DNA of 6,327 nt from Oscillospiraceae bacterium (GCA_029098085.1 JAQXNQ010000040.1:1-6327); one strand, 5' to 3'. Positions 1-5,558 are shown, counted from the stretch's first letter. Notes: generated by a model not told the origin, from the sequence alone. Translations and numbers: made by a program.

Positions 1-29
1 CACCAACAAATCAACATACTTTGCCCGTC

Positions 30-1220
30 TCAAGGCTTCAGCATATTTTCGATGAAAATCCCATACCCTCTCGTCGGATCATTCACCAAAACGTGCGTCA
101 CCGCGCCCACCAGTTTCCCGTCCTGGATAATCGGACTGCCGCTCATCCCCTGCACAATGCCGCCGGTTTCCTCCAGCAAATCGGAATCCATCACCCGGAT
201 CACCAGATTCCGGGACCGGTTATCCAGATAGTCGATCCGCTCGATCTCGATGCCGTACCGCTCCGGCCCGCTGCCCGAAACGGTGGTCAGAATCTCAGCC
301 GGTCCGGTCACCACCTCTTGCCGGGGACAGATCTCCATCGGCTCAGCCCGGGACGGTGCGGTGTACAGCAACCCGAAGACGCCGCAAGGAGTATTTTTCT
401 CCAGAACGCCGCAGGAAAAGGCACCGGAAAAGCTGCCCCGCAGCTCGCCGGGGGTACCTGCCGTTCCCCGGATCACATCCAGAATGACGGCGGGCACCAC
501 CTCTCCCTCCGCCAGGGGCATGAGGCTTCCTGTGTCCGCGTCGCAGACGCCGTGGCCCAGCCCGCCGAACTGCCCGGTGGAGGGATCATAAAAGGTCACG
601 GTGCCAATGCCTGCGGAGCTGTCCCGGCCCCAGATGCCGCACTGAAAGACGCCGGAAAGGGAGCGAACCGGCGTCACAGCCACCTCCAGCTCCCGGCCCT
701 CCCGCCGGACCGTCAGGCGCAGCGCTCTGCCCTCCGATCCGGCCACCGCCTGTGCCAGATCCTGAAAGGAGGAAAGGGCCCACCCGTCCGCCGCCAGCAG
801 CAGATCCCCCTTCTGCAGTCCCGCCGTCTGGGCCGGGCAGACCACGCCGGAAGCCGTCTCCACCGGACTGATCCCCACCACCAGCACCCCTTCGGTGGTC
901 AGCTTCAGGCCAAAGGGGGTGCCGCAGGGAACCAGATACCGTTTTTCCGTCTGATAAATCCGGATGGTTTTGACCGGTACCGTGCCGCCCAGCTTCAGCT
1001 CCGCCTGACGGCTGATCGCTGTCTCCCTCCGGGAGGCCGGTACGGCTTCCCCTCCGCCGTCCGGCTGCAGCATCGGATACTGCGGCAGGGAAAAGGAAGC
1101 GGCATCGCTGACATAGTAATCGTCCGGCAGCTGCGCATCCCAATAGGCCACCATGCCCAGCAGCAGCATGGCCGCCGCAGCAGTGGCCGCCACCGCAGCC
1201 CGGAAAATTTTTCTCATCAT
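30..1220 (-). CDS. spoIVB: SpoIVB, sporulation serine protease (S55 family) with PDZ domain
   Basis: In the SpoIVB family, this forespore protease is secreted into the space between forespore and mother cell. In Bacillus it cleaves SpoIVFA to release pro-sigma-K processing. The 396-residue protein has a short basic N-terminus and one hydrophobic segment at about 8-26, a signal or anchor. A PDZ-like domain follows at about 101-185, and the S55 peptidase domain fills the rest. His223 in GLGHGVCD, Asp345 in IRVMDSD and Ser360 in GMSGSP match the spacing of the Bacillus triad (H236, D363, S378, from memory), so the enzyme should be active. It ends in the family-typical FIENMLKP. The start is the first of two adjacent ATGs, 8 nt after AGGAGG; the second is equally possible. 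A forespore-type promoter lies upstream. In many Firmicutes spo0A follows spoIVB, but only 29 bases remain here, so that cannot be tested. Recognition is firm. Confidence 0.95.
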   Translation of the reverse strand: MMRKIFRAAVAATAAAAMLLLGMVAYWDAQLPDDYYVSDAASFSLPQYPMLQPDGGGEAVPASRRETAISRQAELKLGGTVPVKTIRIYQTEKRYLVPCGTPFGLKLTTEGVLVVGISPVETASGVVCPAQTAGLQKGDLLLAADGWALSSFQDLAQAVAGSEGRALRLTVRREGRELEVAVTPVRSLSGVFQCGIWGRDSSAGIGTVTFYDPSTGQFGGLGHGVCDADTGSLMPLAEGEVVPAVILDVIRGTAGTPGELRGSFSGAFSCGVLEKNTPCGVFGLLYTAPSRAEPMEICPRQEVVTGPAEILTTVSGSGPERYGIEIERIDYLDNRSRNLVIRVMDSDLLEETGGIVQGMSGSPIIQDGKLVGAVTHVLVNDPTRGYGIFIENMLKP

Positions 1221-1337
1221 GTGCAGCTCCTCCTGTTCGGGTTGATTCCCTCTTACTTTGCACCGCCAGTGCCCTTTTATGGGTGGAAATCATTGCAGCG
1301 GCAGATTTTTCCTGTTTTTCAGCGCTTTCTGCCCGTT

Positions 1338-1366
1338 TAGTATGGTCTGCCGCCTGCGGATTAAAC
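1338..1366 (-). promoter_or_regulatory. Forespore sigma-F/sigma-G-like promoter of spoIVB
   Basis: Reading the minus strand, GTTTA (1366-1362) is followed after 17 bp by CATACTA (1344-1338). CATACTA fits the sigma-G -10 consensus CATAMTA. GTTTA fits the sigma-F -35 (GYWTA) and is one base off the sigma-G -35. The -10 preceded by GAC also resembles the sigma-F -10. Transcription would start near 1331 and leave a leader of about 110 nt before spoIVB. No sigma-A-like pair was seen in this gap. Bacillus spoIVB is transcribed in the forespore by sigma-F and sigma-G, which makes the match meaningful; it remains a prediction. Confidence 0.6.
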
Positions 1367-1371
1367 CTTCC

Positions 1372-1418
1372 GGAGAAAAAGAAAAGGCTCCTTCCGCAGC
1401 AAACAGAAAGAGCCTTTC
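1372..1418 (-). terminator. Intrinsic terminator after the phosphofructokinase gene
   Basis: On the minus strand AAAGGCTC (1417-1410) pairs with GAGCCTTT (1390-1383), an 8-bp stem with a 19-nt loop, followed by a T-rich run (TCTTTTTCTCC) from 1382 downwards. It begins 10 nt after the phosphofructokinase stop codon. The loop is long and the T-tract is interrupted by C, so termination may be incomplete. The tail ends only a few bases before the -35 of the spoIVB promoter. Confidence 0.75.
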
Positions 1419-1427
1419 AGGAAACCC

Positions 1428-2642
1428 TTATTCAAAAATCACATAATCCGCAAAGCCGTACTCGTCCCGGTACTGGGGCGCGGCGCCCCGGATCAGAGGA
1501 AGCAGGTAATCGCAGATCTCCCGGCACACCTGCGAATCCTCCAGATTCGTCCAGCGCTGCGGCACCGGCCGCTCCTTATTGGCGCAGGCCCTGATGTCCA
1601 CGCTGGAGCAATGGGAGCGGTAAACCTCCCCCTCATCCCGCAGGATCACCGCCATCCGGCCCGAAACGCCCTGCTCGGCCATGGAAACGCCGTAGGCGCC
1701 CACGGCAAAGGATTCCTCCAGATCGGTCAGAGAGGCCGCGTGACCGGCGCAGCGCTGCATCAGGTTCACCTCGATGGAGCGCACCTTGCAGCCGATCTCC
1801 CGCTTGACCAGCCCCTCCAGATACTTGCCCACGCCGCTGAGATAGGCGTGCCCGAAGGTGTCCACTGCGCCGGACTTGGCGGCGGAGCCCACATAGGCGC
1901 CGCTGCTGTCCCGGATGCCCTCGCTGACCACCGCCACAATGTTGTGGGTGTGCTGCATCCTGTCCCGGATTTCCTGCAGAAAGGCCTGCTCGTCAAAGGG
2001 CGTCTCCGGCAGCGCCACCAGATCCGGCTTGCTGCCGCCCCTCAGCCGGGGCAGAGCCGCCGCCAGGGTCAGCCAGCCCGCATCCCGGCCCATGATCTCC
2101 ACAATGGTCACCGAGGGCAGGGCGTAGATGGCGGTATCCCGGATCAGCTCCTCCACCGTCATGGCCAGATACCGGGCGGCGCTGCCGTATCCGGGAGTAT
2201 GGTCACAGGCGGGCAGGTCGTTGTCGATGGTCTTGGGCAGTCCCACCACCGCCGGCGCATCCGGCTTCCCGGCATAGAAGTCGGACAGCTTGCTGACCGT
2301 ATCCATGCTGTCGTTGCCGCCGATATAGAGGAAATAGCCCACCTGCAGTTCCGCCAGACGCTTCCGGATCTGCTCATAAATGGGATCGGAAAAGTCGGCA
2401 GGCAGCTTGAACCGGCAGGAGCCCAGCGCCATGGCCGGCGTCGCCTTCAGCTCGTCCAGCCGGGAGAAATCCGTCAGATCCACGCAGCGATTTTCCAGCA
2501 CGCCCTCGATGCCGTGTCTGCTTCCCAGAATCCGGCCCACGGCGGGACTTTTCTGCGCGGCAGCAATCACACCCGCCAGGGTCGCGTTGATGGCGGCGCT
2601 GGGGCCGCCGGACTGTGCGATCAGCAAATTCTTCTTTTCCAT
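1428..2642 (-). CDS. pfp: Phosphofructokinase, probably pyrophosphate-dependent
   Basis: A cytosolic glycolytic enzyme that phosphorylates fructose 6-phosphate to fructose 1,6-bisphosphate, 404 residues from the chosen start. Family motifs appear in order: phosphate-donor loop SGGP at 11-14, GGNDS at 108-112, catalytic PKTIDND at 136-142 (Asp140 is the expected base) and MGRDAGWL at 184-191. Two positions point to PPi rather than ATP as donor. Asp111 replaces the Gly of the ATP-enzyme GGDGS, and Lys137 replaces the Gly before TIDND. PPi enzymes work near equilibrium and can run in the gluconeogenic direction. The start at 2642 has GGAGG 4 nt upstream. The reading frame stays open to 2711, but that extension would lie inside the preceding gene's terminator and adds unconserved residues. 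No promoter is visible in the short gap upstream. An unrelated donor preference cannot be excluded without assay. Confidence 0.88.
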   Translation of the reverse strand: MEKKNLLIAQSGGPSAAINATLAGVIAAAQKSPAVGRILGSRHGIEGVLENRCVDLTDFSRLDELKATPAMALGSCRFKLPADFSDPIYEQIRKRLAELQVGYFLYIGGNDSMDTVSKLSDFYAGKPDAPAVVGLPKTIDNDLPACDHTPGYGSAARYLAMTVEELIRDTAIYALPSVTIVEIMGRDAGWLTLAAALPRLRGGSKPDLVALPETPFDEQAFLQEIRDRMQHTHNIVAVVSEGIRDSSGAYVGSAAKSGAVDTFGHAYLSGVGKYLEGLVKREIGCKVRSIEVNLMQRCAGHAASLTDLEESFAVGAYGVSMAEQGVSGRMAVILRDEGEVYRSHCSSVDIRACANKERPVPQRWTNLEDSQVCREICDYLLPLIRGAAPQYRDEYGFADYVIFE

Positions 2643-2671
2643 AGCTCCTCCATACACTTCTTTTACAGAAT

Positions 2672-2722
2672 GAAACAAAAACCGCGGCCCTCCGACCTTC
2701 GGAAAGGTCAAAGGGCTGCGGT
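2672..2722 (-). terminator. Strong intrinsic terminator after the signal-peptidase-like gene
   Basis: Starting 4 nt beyond the stop codon of the upstream gene, the minus strand folds into a long hairpin. ACCGC (2681-2685) pairs with GCGGT (2718-2722), GCCCT (2687-2691) with AGGGC (2712-2716), and GACCTT (2694-2699) with AAGGTC (2704-2709). The loop is 4 nt, with one G-T wobble and one 2x2 internal loop. A T-run (TTTTTGTTTC) follows. The hairpin also argues against starting the phosphofructokinase at 2711, since that codon would sit inside it. Confidence 0.88.
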
Positions 2723-2726
2723 ATGC

Positions 2727-3581
2727 TTACTTCTTCTCTTCACTGTCCAGCTGCGCCTGAATGTCGGAAATGATCCCGCTCAGGTCGAACTCGTCCTCTT
2801 CCTCCTCGGAGATGAGGGCGGAAGCGGAGCTGTTCTCGGACACATTTTCAGATTCTTCTCTGAGGCCTGCATCGGCAGGCGTTTCTTCAGCGGCCGGTTC
2901 CGGCTGCACGGACAGCTCAAACGGCACTCCCGGCCCGGAGGATTGCTCCTCATCCAGCAGCGGAGACGGCTCTGCCTCCAGATAATCGATCCCGTAATCC
3001 ACCTCTTCATCCGTCTCTTTGGGGCCGAGGTTTTTCAGGATCACATGGAGCAGGACGATGATGCCGATCAGCAGAAACAGCAGGCTTGCCGTCCACCACA
3101 GGTAGATGTTTTTGCCTTCCCGGCTCTGCAGGAACTGCACCGCCAGACCCAGCCTGGGGCTCCGGGACTCCACCCGACCCAGAAAACGGGTCTCTCCGGC
3201 GGCCACAATGGTCTGATTGCCCTCGCCGTCCTCCAGGTAGTAATCGCTGCCCACCATGCCGACCAGCTCACGGATGATCAGGTAGTCCTTGCCGTCCGCC
3301 TGCTGATAATAGGCGATCAGGTTGCCCATCTGGAAGGAGGTGGGCGCCATATTCCGGATCATCACCAGATCGCCCTTTTCCACCATGGGGCTCATCTGAT
3401 CCGACTGATTCAGATGAAAGCTCCGTCCAAACAGGCTGAAGGTGCCGCCGGACCGGGCGCCGAGGGTTCCCATGGACAGCAGCAGCACCGCCGTCAGGCC
3501 CAGCAGGACCAGGATGGTATTCAATGCCGTGATGGCGGTTCTGACGCTCTGCGGCATGGATTTTTTCTGATTCACAGCCAA
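2727..3581 (-). CDS. Signal peptidase I-like membrane protein, catalytic residues apparently lost
   Basis: 284 residues. A transmembrane helix at about 17-37 is followed by an outward-facing peptidase S26-like domain (about 50-150), a second helix at about 159-183, and a roughly 100-residue cytoplasmic tail very rich in Glu and Asp. The fold assignment rests on SDQMSPMVEKGDLVMI (60-75), which aligns with the S(G/D)SMxPxxxxGDLVxV box of SipW/ER-type signal peptidases. RELVGMVG (104-111) and a GRV..RSPRLG segment (135-145) also fit. The nucleophile Ser before Met is Gln62, and the (T/S)HR motif reads IIR, so the expected His is also absent. The protein is therefore probably not a working peptidase; its role is unknown. 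The start is TTG, 6 nt after AAGGAGG; a GTG two codons later is spaced less well. A promoter lies directly upstream and a terminator directly downstream. Confidence 0.75.
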   Translation of the reverse strand: MAVNQKKSMPQSVRTAITALNTILVLLGLTAVLLLSMGTLGARSGGTFSLFGRSFHLNQSDQMSPMVEKGDLVMIRNMAPTSFQMGNLIAYYQQADGKDYLIIRELVGMVGSDYYLEDGEGNQTIVAAGETRFLGRVESRSPRLGLAVQFLQSREGKNIYLWWTASLLFLLIGIIVLLHVILKNLGPKETDEEVDYGIDYLEAEPSPLLDEEQSSGPGVPFELSVQPEPAAEETPADAGLREESENVSENSSASALISEEEEDEFDLSGIISDIQAQLDSEEKK

Positions 3582-3628
3582 AGCCGGCCTCCTTTCACGT
3601 AAGCCAACAGTTTTGATGTCACTTCTTT

Positions 3629-3657
3629 ATTATATCTGAAAGGCCGCTCTTTTGCAA
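3629..3657 (-). promoter_or_regulatory. Sigma-A-type promoter of the signal-peptidase-like gene
   Basis: On the minus strand TTGCAA (3657-3652) is followed by a 17-bp spacer and a perfect TATAAT (3634-3629). The predicted start near 3622 gives a leader of about 40 nt that carries the AAGGAGG site. The -35 lies 8 nt beyond the stop codon of the upstream acyltransferase-like gene. No terminator hairpin separates the two genes, so read-through from 4546 may also contribute. Confidence 0.75.
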
Positions 3658-3664
3658 CAGGAAA

Positions 3665-4546
3665 TTACAGAATTTCCGGCCGGAGAATGCCCGATCCTTC
3701 CCCGATTTTTCCGCCCGCCAGCACAAAGGCCTTGGCCCGCCGCTGCAGGGAGGTGTCTTCGGGGAAATTCTCCGGCTCCAGCGCGCCGTTTTTGAACAGC
3801 CAGGTCTTGTAGCCGCCGTTGTCCTCGTAAAAGCCGGTGGGAATAAAATCGCTCTGGAACAGCAGAATCCGGGAATCGGGCGGCAGCAGCTCCTTCAGGC
3901 TGGGGGAAAGCAGCCAGGAACAGCAGCAGGCGCAGCGGTAGTCATAGGAGGGGTAAAAGCGTGCAAAGAAGGCCTTTGCTCCGGCGTAGGAGGCGTCCAG
4001 CTCCTTCCGGGTCAGCAGGGCGTCCGACGGAATGTGCACCGAAAGAACCGGATCCCCGGGCTGAACCTGCAGCCCCGTCAGCTCGGCGCCCGTATCCCGC
4101 AGAGTGGTCATCTCATACTCCAGCGTGCCGATCCGAAACAGCTTCAGCGACAGCTGCCGGTAGGCCCAGAAGGCCCGGGTGAAGCAGTCACGGCCGTACG
4201 AGACCTGGTCCTCCCGGACAAACCGGGAAAAGCAGCCCATGGTGTCCAGCCAGATCTGCTCCGGAATGCCCTTTTCCTTATAATCCCGCCGGGCTTTCAG
4301 CGCACCGGCCAGCATCACCGTCAGCATCAGCAGCCCGTCAGCGCCCTCTTCCCCGAAAACGGCCTTCAGCCCTTCCACGGCGGCATTTCCGGTTTCCACC
4401 GAAAAAAGGCCTTGATAAAAATCCTCCGCTGCGGTAAAATCATAGGCGGCAGCCAGCGTCGTCACCCGCTCCGTCACCGATTCCGGCATGCGGATGCTGC
4501 GGCAAAGCTCCTCCAGCGCAGCCGGACACAGATCCTGTTTCAACAT
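3665..4546 (-). CDS. Acyltransferase-like protein (NAT_N plus GNAT-like C-terminal domain)
   Basis: A soluble protein of 293 residues with no signal peptide or membrane helix. I recognise the general pattern of an uncharacterised Clostridia family annotated as acyltransferase-domain proteins, with a helical N-terminal half and a GNAT-like C-terminal half. Supporting segments are FRIGTLEYE at 137-145, VLSVHIPSDALLT at 167-179, CCCSWLLSP at 207-215 and SRILLFQSDF at 225-234. The family substrate is not known to me, and acyl transfer is inferred from fold alone. The stretch around 205-210 is Cys-rich (CACCCS), where I recall relatives having CHSWLL. The ATG start follows AAAGGGAGA by 6 nt and is preceded by an excellent sigma-A promoter. 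It stands first in the minus-strand gene run, with 83 bp to the next gene and no obvious terminator between. A simple hypothetical protein is the alternative label. Confidence 0.65.
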   Translation of the reverse strand: MLKQDLCPAALEELCRSIRMPESVTERVTTLAAAYDFTAAEDFYQGLFSVETGNAAVEGLKAVFGEEGADGLLMLTVMLAGALKARRDYKEKGIPEQIWLDTMGCFSRFVREDQVSYGRDCFTRAFWAYRQLSLKLFRIGTLEYEMTTLRDTGAELTGLQVQPGDPVLSVHIPSDALLTRKELDASYAGAKAFFARFYPSYDYRCACCCSWLLSPSLKELLPPDSRILLFQSDFIPTGFYEDNGGYKTWLFKNGALEPENFPEDTSLQRRAKAFVLAGGKIGEGSGILRPEIL

Positions 4547-4572
4547 GGCGATTCTCCCTTTCCTTTGTCATT

Positions 4573-4588
4573 CCGGGCACTTTCCCGG
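4573..4588 (-). other. Small hairpin in the 5' leader of the acyltransferase-like gene
   Basis: CCGGG (4573-4577) and CCCGG (4584-4588) form a 5-bp stem with a 6-nt loop near the start of the predicted transcript, roughly 27 nt before the start codon. It lies clear of the ribosome binding site. It may only stabilise the 5' end. Confidence 0.35.
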
Positions 4589-4599
4589 CAGCTACTCAA

Positions 4600-4628
4600 A
4601 TCATAAGCTTTCTGATCTGTTCTGTCAA
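4600..4628 (-). promoter_or_regulatory. Sigma-A-type promoter of the acyltransferase-like gene
   Basis: On the minus strand a perfect TTGACA (4628-4623) is followed by a 17-bp spacer and TATGAT (4605-4600), five of six consensus bases. Transcription should start near 4593, about 45 nt before the ATG at 4546. It is divergent from the tRNA promoter; the two -35 boxes are 53 bp apart. Confidence 0.88.
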
Positions 4629-4650
4629 GACCGCTCCCTGTTCCGGCCCG

Positions 4651-4710
4651 AAAAAAATCCGAAAAAATTTTCAAAAAGGTGTTGACAAAACCCTTTTGCT
4701 TGTGTATAAT
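4651..4710 (+). promoter_or_regulatory. Perfect consensus sigma-A promoter of the tRNA operon, with an A-rich upstream tract
   Basis: TTGACA (4682-4687), a 17-bp spacer and TATAAT (4705-4710) match the consensus exactly. Immediately upstream, 4651-4678 holds two A-runs of six to seven bases and further A/T sequence, in the place and style of an UP element. Such promoters suit stable-RNA genes. The start is expected near 4717. The 46-nt leader contains a small hairpin (CGCTG 4721-4725 with CAGCG 4735-4739) that is probably removed during tRNA maturation. Confidence 0.93.
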
Positions 4711-4762
4711 AATATTCGTTCGCTGGACAAAAAACAGCGGACGGCGATCGAAAGATCAGTTC

Positions 4763-4838
4763 GGGGGTATAGCTCAGCTGGGAGAGCATCTGCCTTACAA
4801 GCAGAGGGTCACAGGTTCGAGCCCTGTTGTCCCCACCA
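4763..4838 (+). tRNA. tRNA-Val (anticodon TAC)
   Basis: Complete cloverleaf of 76 nt with encoded CCA. The acceptor GGGGGTA pairs with TGTCCCC through two wobbles, and the D stem is GCTC/GAGC. The anticodon stem is TCTGC/GCAGA around loop CTTACAA, with anticodon at 4796-4798. The T stem is ACAGG/CCTGT with TTCGAGC in the loop. It is first in the five-gene operon. Confidence 0.97.
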
Positions 4839-4843
4839 TAACT

Positions 4844-4920
4844 GGCCCGCTAGCTCAGTCGGTTAGAGCGCTAGCCTGTCACGCTAGAGGTCGTGGGTTC
4901 GAGCCCCATGCGGGTCGCCA
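4844..4920 (+). tRNA. tRNA-Asp (anticodon GTC)
   Basis: Complete 77-nt cloverleaf with encoded CCA. The acceptor GGCCCGC pairs with GCGGGTC through one wobble. The anticodon stem CTAGC/GCTAG closes loop CTGTCAC, with anticodon at 4878-4880. The T arm is GTGGG TTCGAGC CCCAT. Only 5 nt separate it from tRNA-Val. Confidence 0.97.
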
Positions 4921-4925
4921 AATTT

Positions 4926-5001
4926 GCCTCTGTAGCTCAGTCGGTAGAGCAGGGGACTGAAAATCCCCGTGTCGTTGGTTCGATTCCGACCGGAGGCACC
5001 A
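4926..5001 (+). tRNA. tRNA-Phe (anticodon GAA)
   Basis: Complete 76-nt cloverleaf with encoded CCA. The acceptor is GCCTCTG with CGGAGGC. The anticodon stem GGGGA/TCCCC closes loop CTGAAAA, with anticodon at 4959-4961. The T arm is GTTGG TTCGATT CCGAC. It lies 5 nt after tRNA-Asp. Confidence 0.97.
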
Positions 5002-5006
5002 TATAT

Positions 5007-5082
5007 GCGGATTTAGCTCATCTGGTAGAGCGCCACCTTGCCAAGGTGGAGGTAGCGGGTTCGAGCCCCGTAATCCGCTCCA
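5007..5082 (+). tRNA. tRNA-Gly (anticodon GCC)
   Basis: Complete 76-nt cloverleaf with encoded CCA. The acceptor GCGGATT pairs perfectly with AATCCGC. The anticodon stem CCACC/GGTGG closes loop TTGCCAA, with anticodon at 5040-5042. The T arm is GCGGG TTCGAGC CCCGT, ending in a G-T pair. It lies 5 nt after tRNA-Phe. Confidence 0.97.
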
Positions 5083-5087
5083 GATAT

Positions 5088-5161
5088 GGCGTCATAGCCA
5101 AGTGGTAAGGCATGGGACTGCAACTCCCTGATCCCCGGTTCAAATCCGAGTGACGCCTCCA
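5088..5161 (+). tRNA. tRNA-Cys (anticodon GCA)
   Basis: A 74-nt cloverleaf with encoded CCA. The acceptor GGCGTCA pairs perfectly with TGACGCC. The anticodon loop is CTGCAAC, with anticodon at 5120-5122. Two imperfect pairs stand out: U27-U43 (5113 with 5129) in the anticodon stem and C50-A64 (5135 with 5149) in the T stem. The intact acceptor, loops and operon position suggest it is functional. It is the last gene, directly before the terminator. Confidence 0.94.
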
Positions 5162-5162
5162 G

Positions 5163-5193
5163 AAAAACCGGTCTCGTTGGAGACCGGTTTTTT
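5163..5193 (+). terminator. Intrinsic terminator of the tRNA operon
   Basis: A perfect 13-bp stem (5163-5175 with 5180-5192) closes a GTTG tetraloop. ACCGGTCTC and GAGACCGGT form its core, and the 3' arm ends in six T residues. It begins 1 nt after the CCA of tRNA-Cys. The A-run on the 5' side means it could also act on the opposite strand. Confidence 0.95.
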
Positions 5194-5255
5194 CGTTGTC
5201 TCAGGGAAAATTTCCCGGAAGTTTTCCTGCTCTCTCCTCCCCTGTTCTCCACATC

Positions 5256-5275
5256 TTCACCTGCATAACGGTGAA
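5256..5275. promoter_or_regulatory. Inverted repeat upstream of the ABC-unit promoter, possible operator
   Basis: TTCACC (5256-5261) and GGTGAA (5270-5275) form a perfect 6-8-6 dyad, centred about 47 bp upstream of the -35 box at 5312. The position would suit an activator or an upstream repressor site. No regulator gene lies in the window, so this is a structural observation. A second short dyad, GGGAAA-A-TTTCCC, lies at 5204-5216. Confidence 0.3.
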
Positions 5276-5311
5276 AAGTGGAAAATGCCGCTTTCCATCG
5301 GGAAATAAGGC

Positions 5312-5340
5312 TTGACAGGCTCCCGGGACTGTGCTATAGT
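5312..5340 (+). promoter_or_regulatory. Sigma-A-type promoter of the structured leader / ABC transporter unit
   Basis: A perfect TTGACA (5312-5317), a 17-bp spacer and TATAGT (5335-5340, five of six consensus bases) point to a strong vegetative promoter with a start near 5347. The first start codon of the ABC gene lies about 270 nt downstream, an unusually long distance. The interval contains a terminator hairpin. I found no better promoter closer to the gene. Confidence 0.85.
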
Positions 5341-5395
5341 TAGAAAGCTTTCCAGATTTTGCCGCTGAACGGGCCGGATGACGGCCCGCCTTACG

Positions 5396-5444
5396 GGCAG
5401 GTGATGCAGCGCCGGGTTCCGGCAGCGCATCGCTTGCCTTTTTT
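5396..5444 (+). terminator. Long intrinsic terminator inside the leader (candidate attenuator)
   Basis: GGCAGGTGATGC (5396-5407), GC (5409-5410) and GCCGG (5411-5415) pair with CCGGC (5419-5423), GC (5425-5426) and GCATCGCTTGCC (5427-5438). This makes about 19 pairs with two single-A bulges and two G-T wobbles, closing a three-base loop. Six T residues follow at 5439-5444. It lies about 50 nt after the predicted transcription start and 175 nt before the gene. Unless it is overridden, most transcripts should end here. GCCCG at 5384-5388 can pair with CGGGC at 5394-5398, overlapping the base of this stem, which offers a possible antiterminating alternative. Confidence 0.8.
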
Positions 5445-5558
5445 ATTGTCCGGACAGGGGGACGCCTCTTTCCAGCACCAGGACAGCCATTTGCCGGCAG
5501 CAGCGGGGCTGTCCCTCCACTCACCCGTTCCGCCCCGCCGGCGGCGGACATCGACGTA

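Noticed and set aside
21..1340. A 439-codon open frame on the plus strand opposite spoIVB.
   Set aside because: The sense strand encodes an intact SpoIVB with catalytic triad and ribosome binding site. The antisense product has no recognisable domain and covers the spoIVB promoter.
2643..2711. N-terminal extension of the phosphofructokinase to the upstream ATG at 2711.
   Set aside because: It would start inside a strong terminator hairpin and add 23 residues not seen in the family. The ATG at 2640-2642 has a ribosome binding site and begins the conserved first strand.
1611..3602. A 663-codon open frame on the plus strand opposite the phosphofructokinase and signal-peptidase-like genes.
   Set aside because: It crosses the intergenic terminator at 2672-2722, and its product is Gln/His/Gly-rich with no family resemblance. 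It is the usual open antisense frame of GC-rich genes whose sense products are clearly recognisable.
4679..5108. Open frames across the tRNA cluster resembling the common spurious proteins with IAQLGEH or SSVGRA-type sequences.
   Set aside because: These are translations of tRNA genes, a known annotation artefact.
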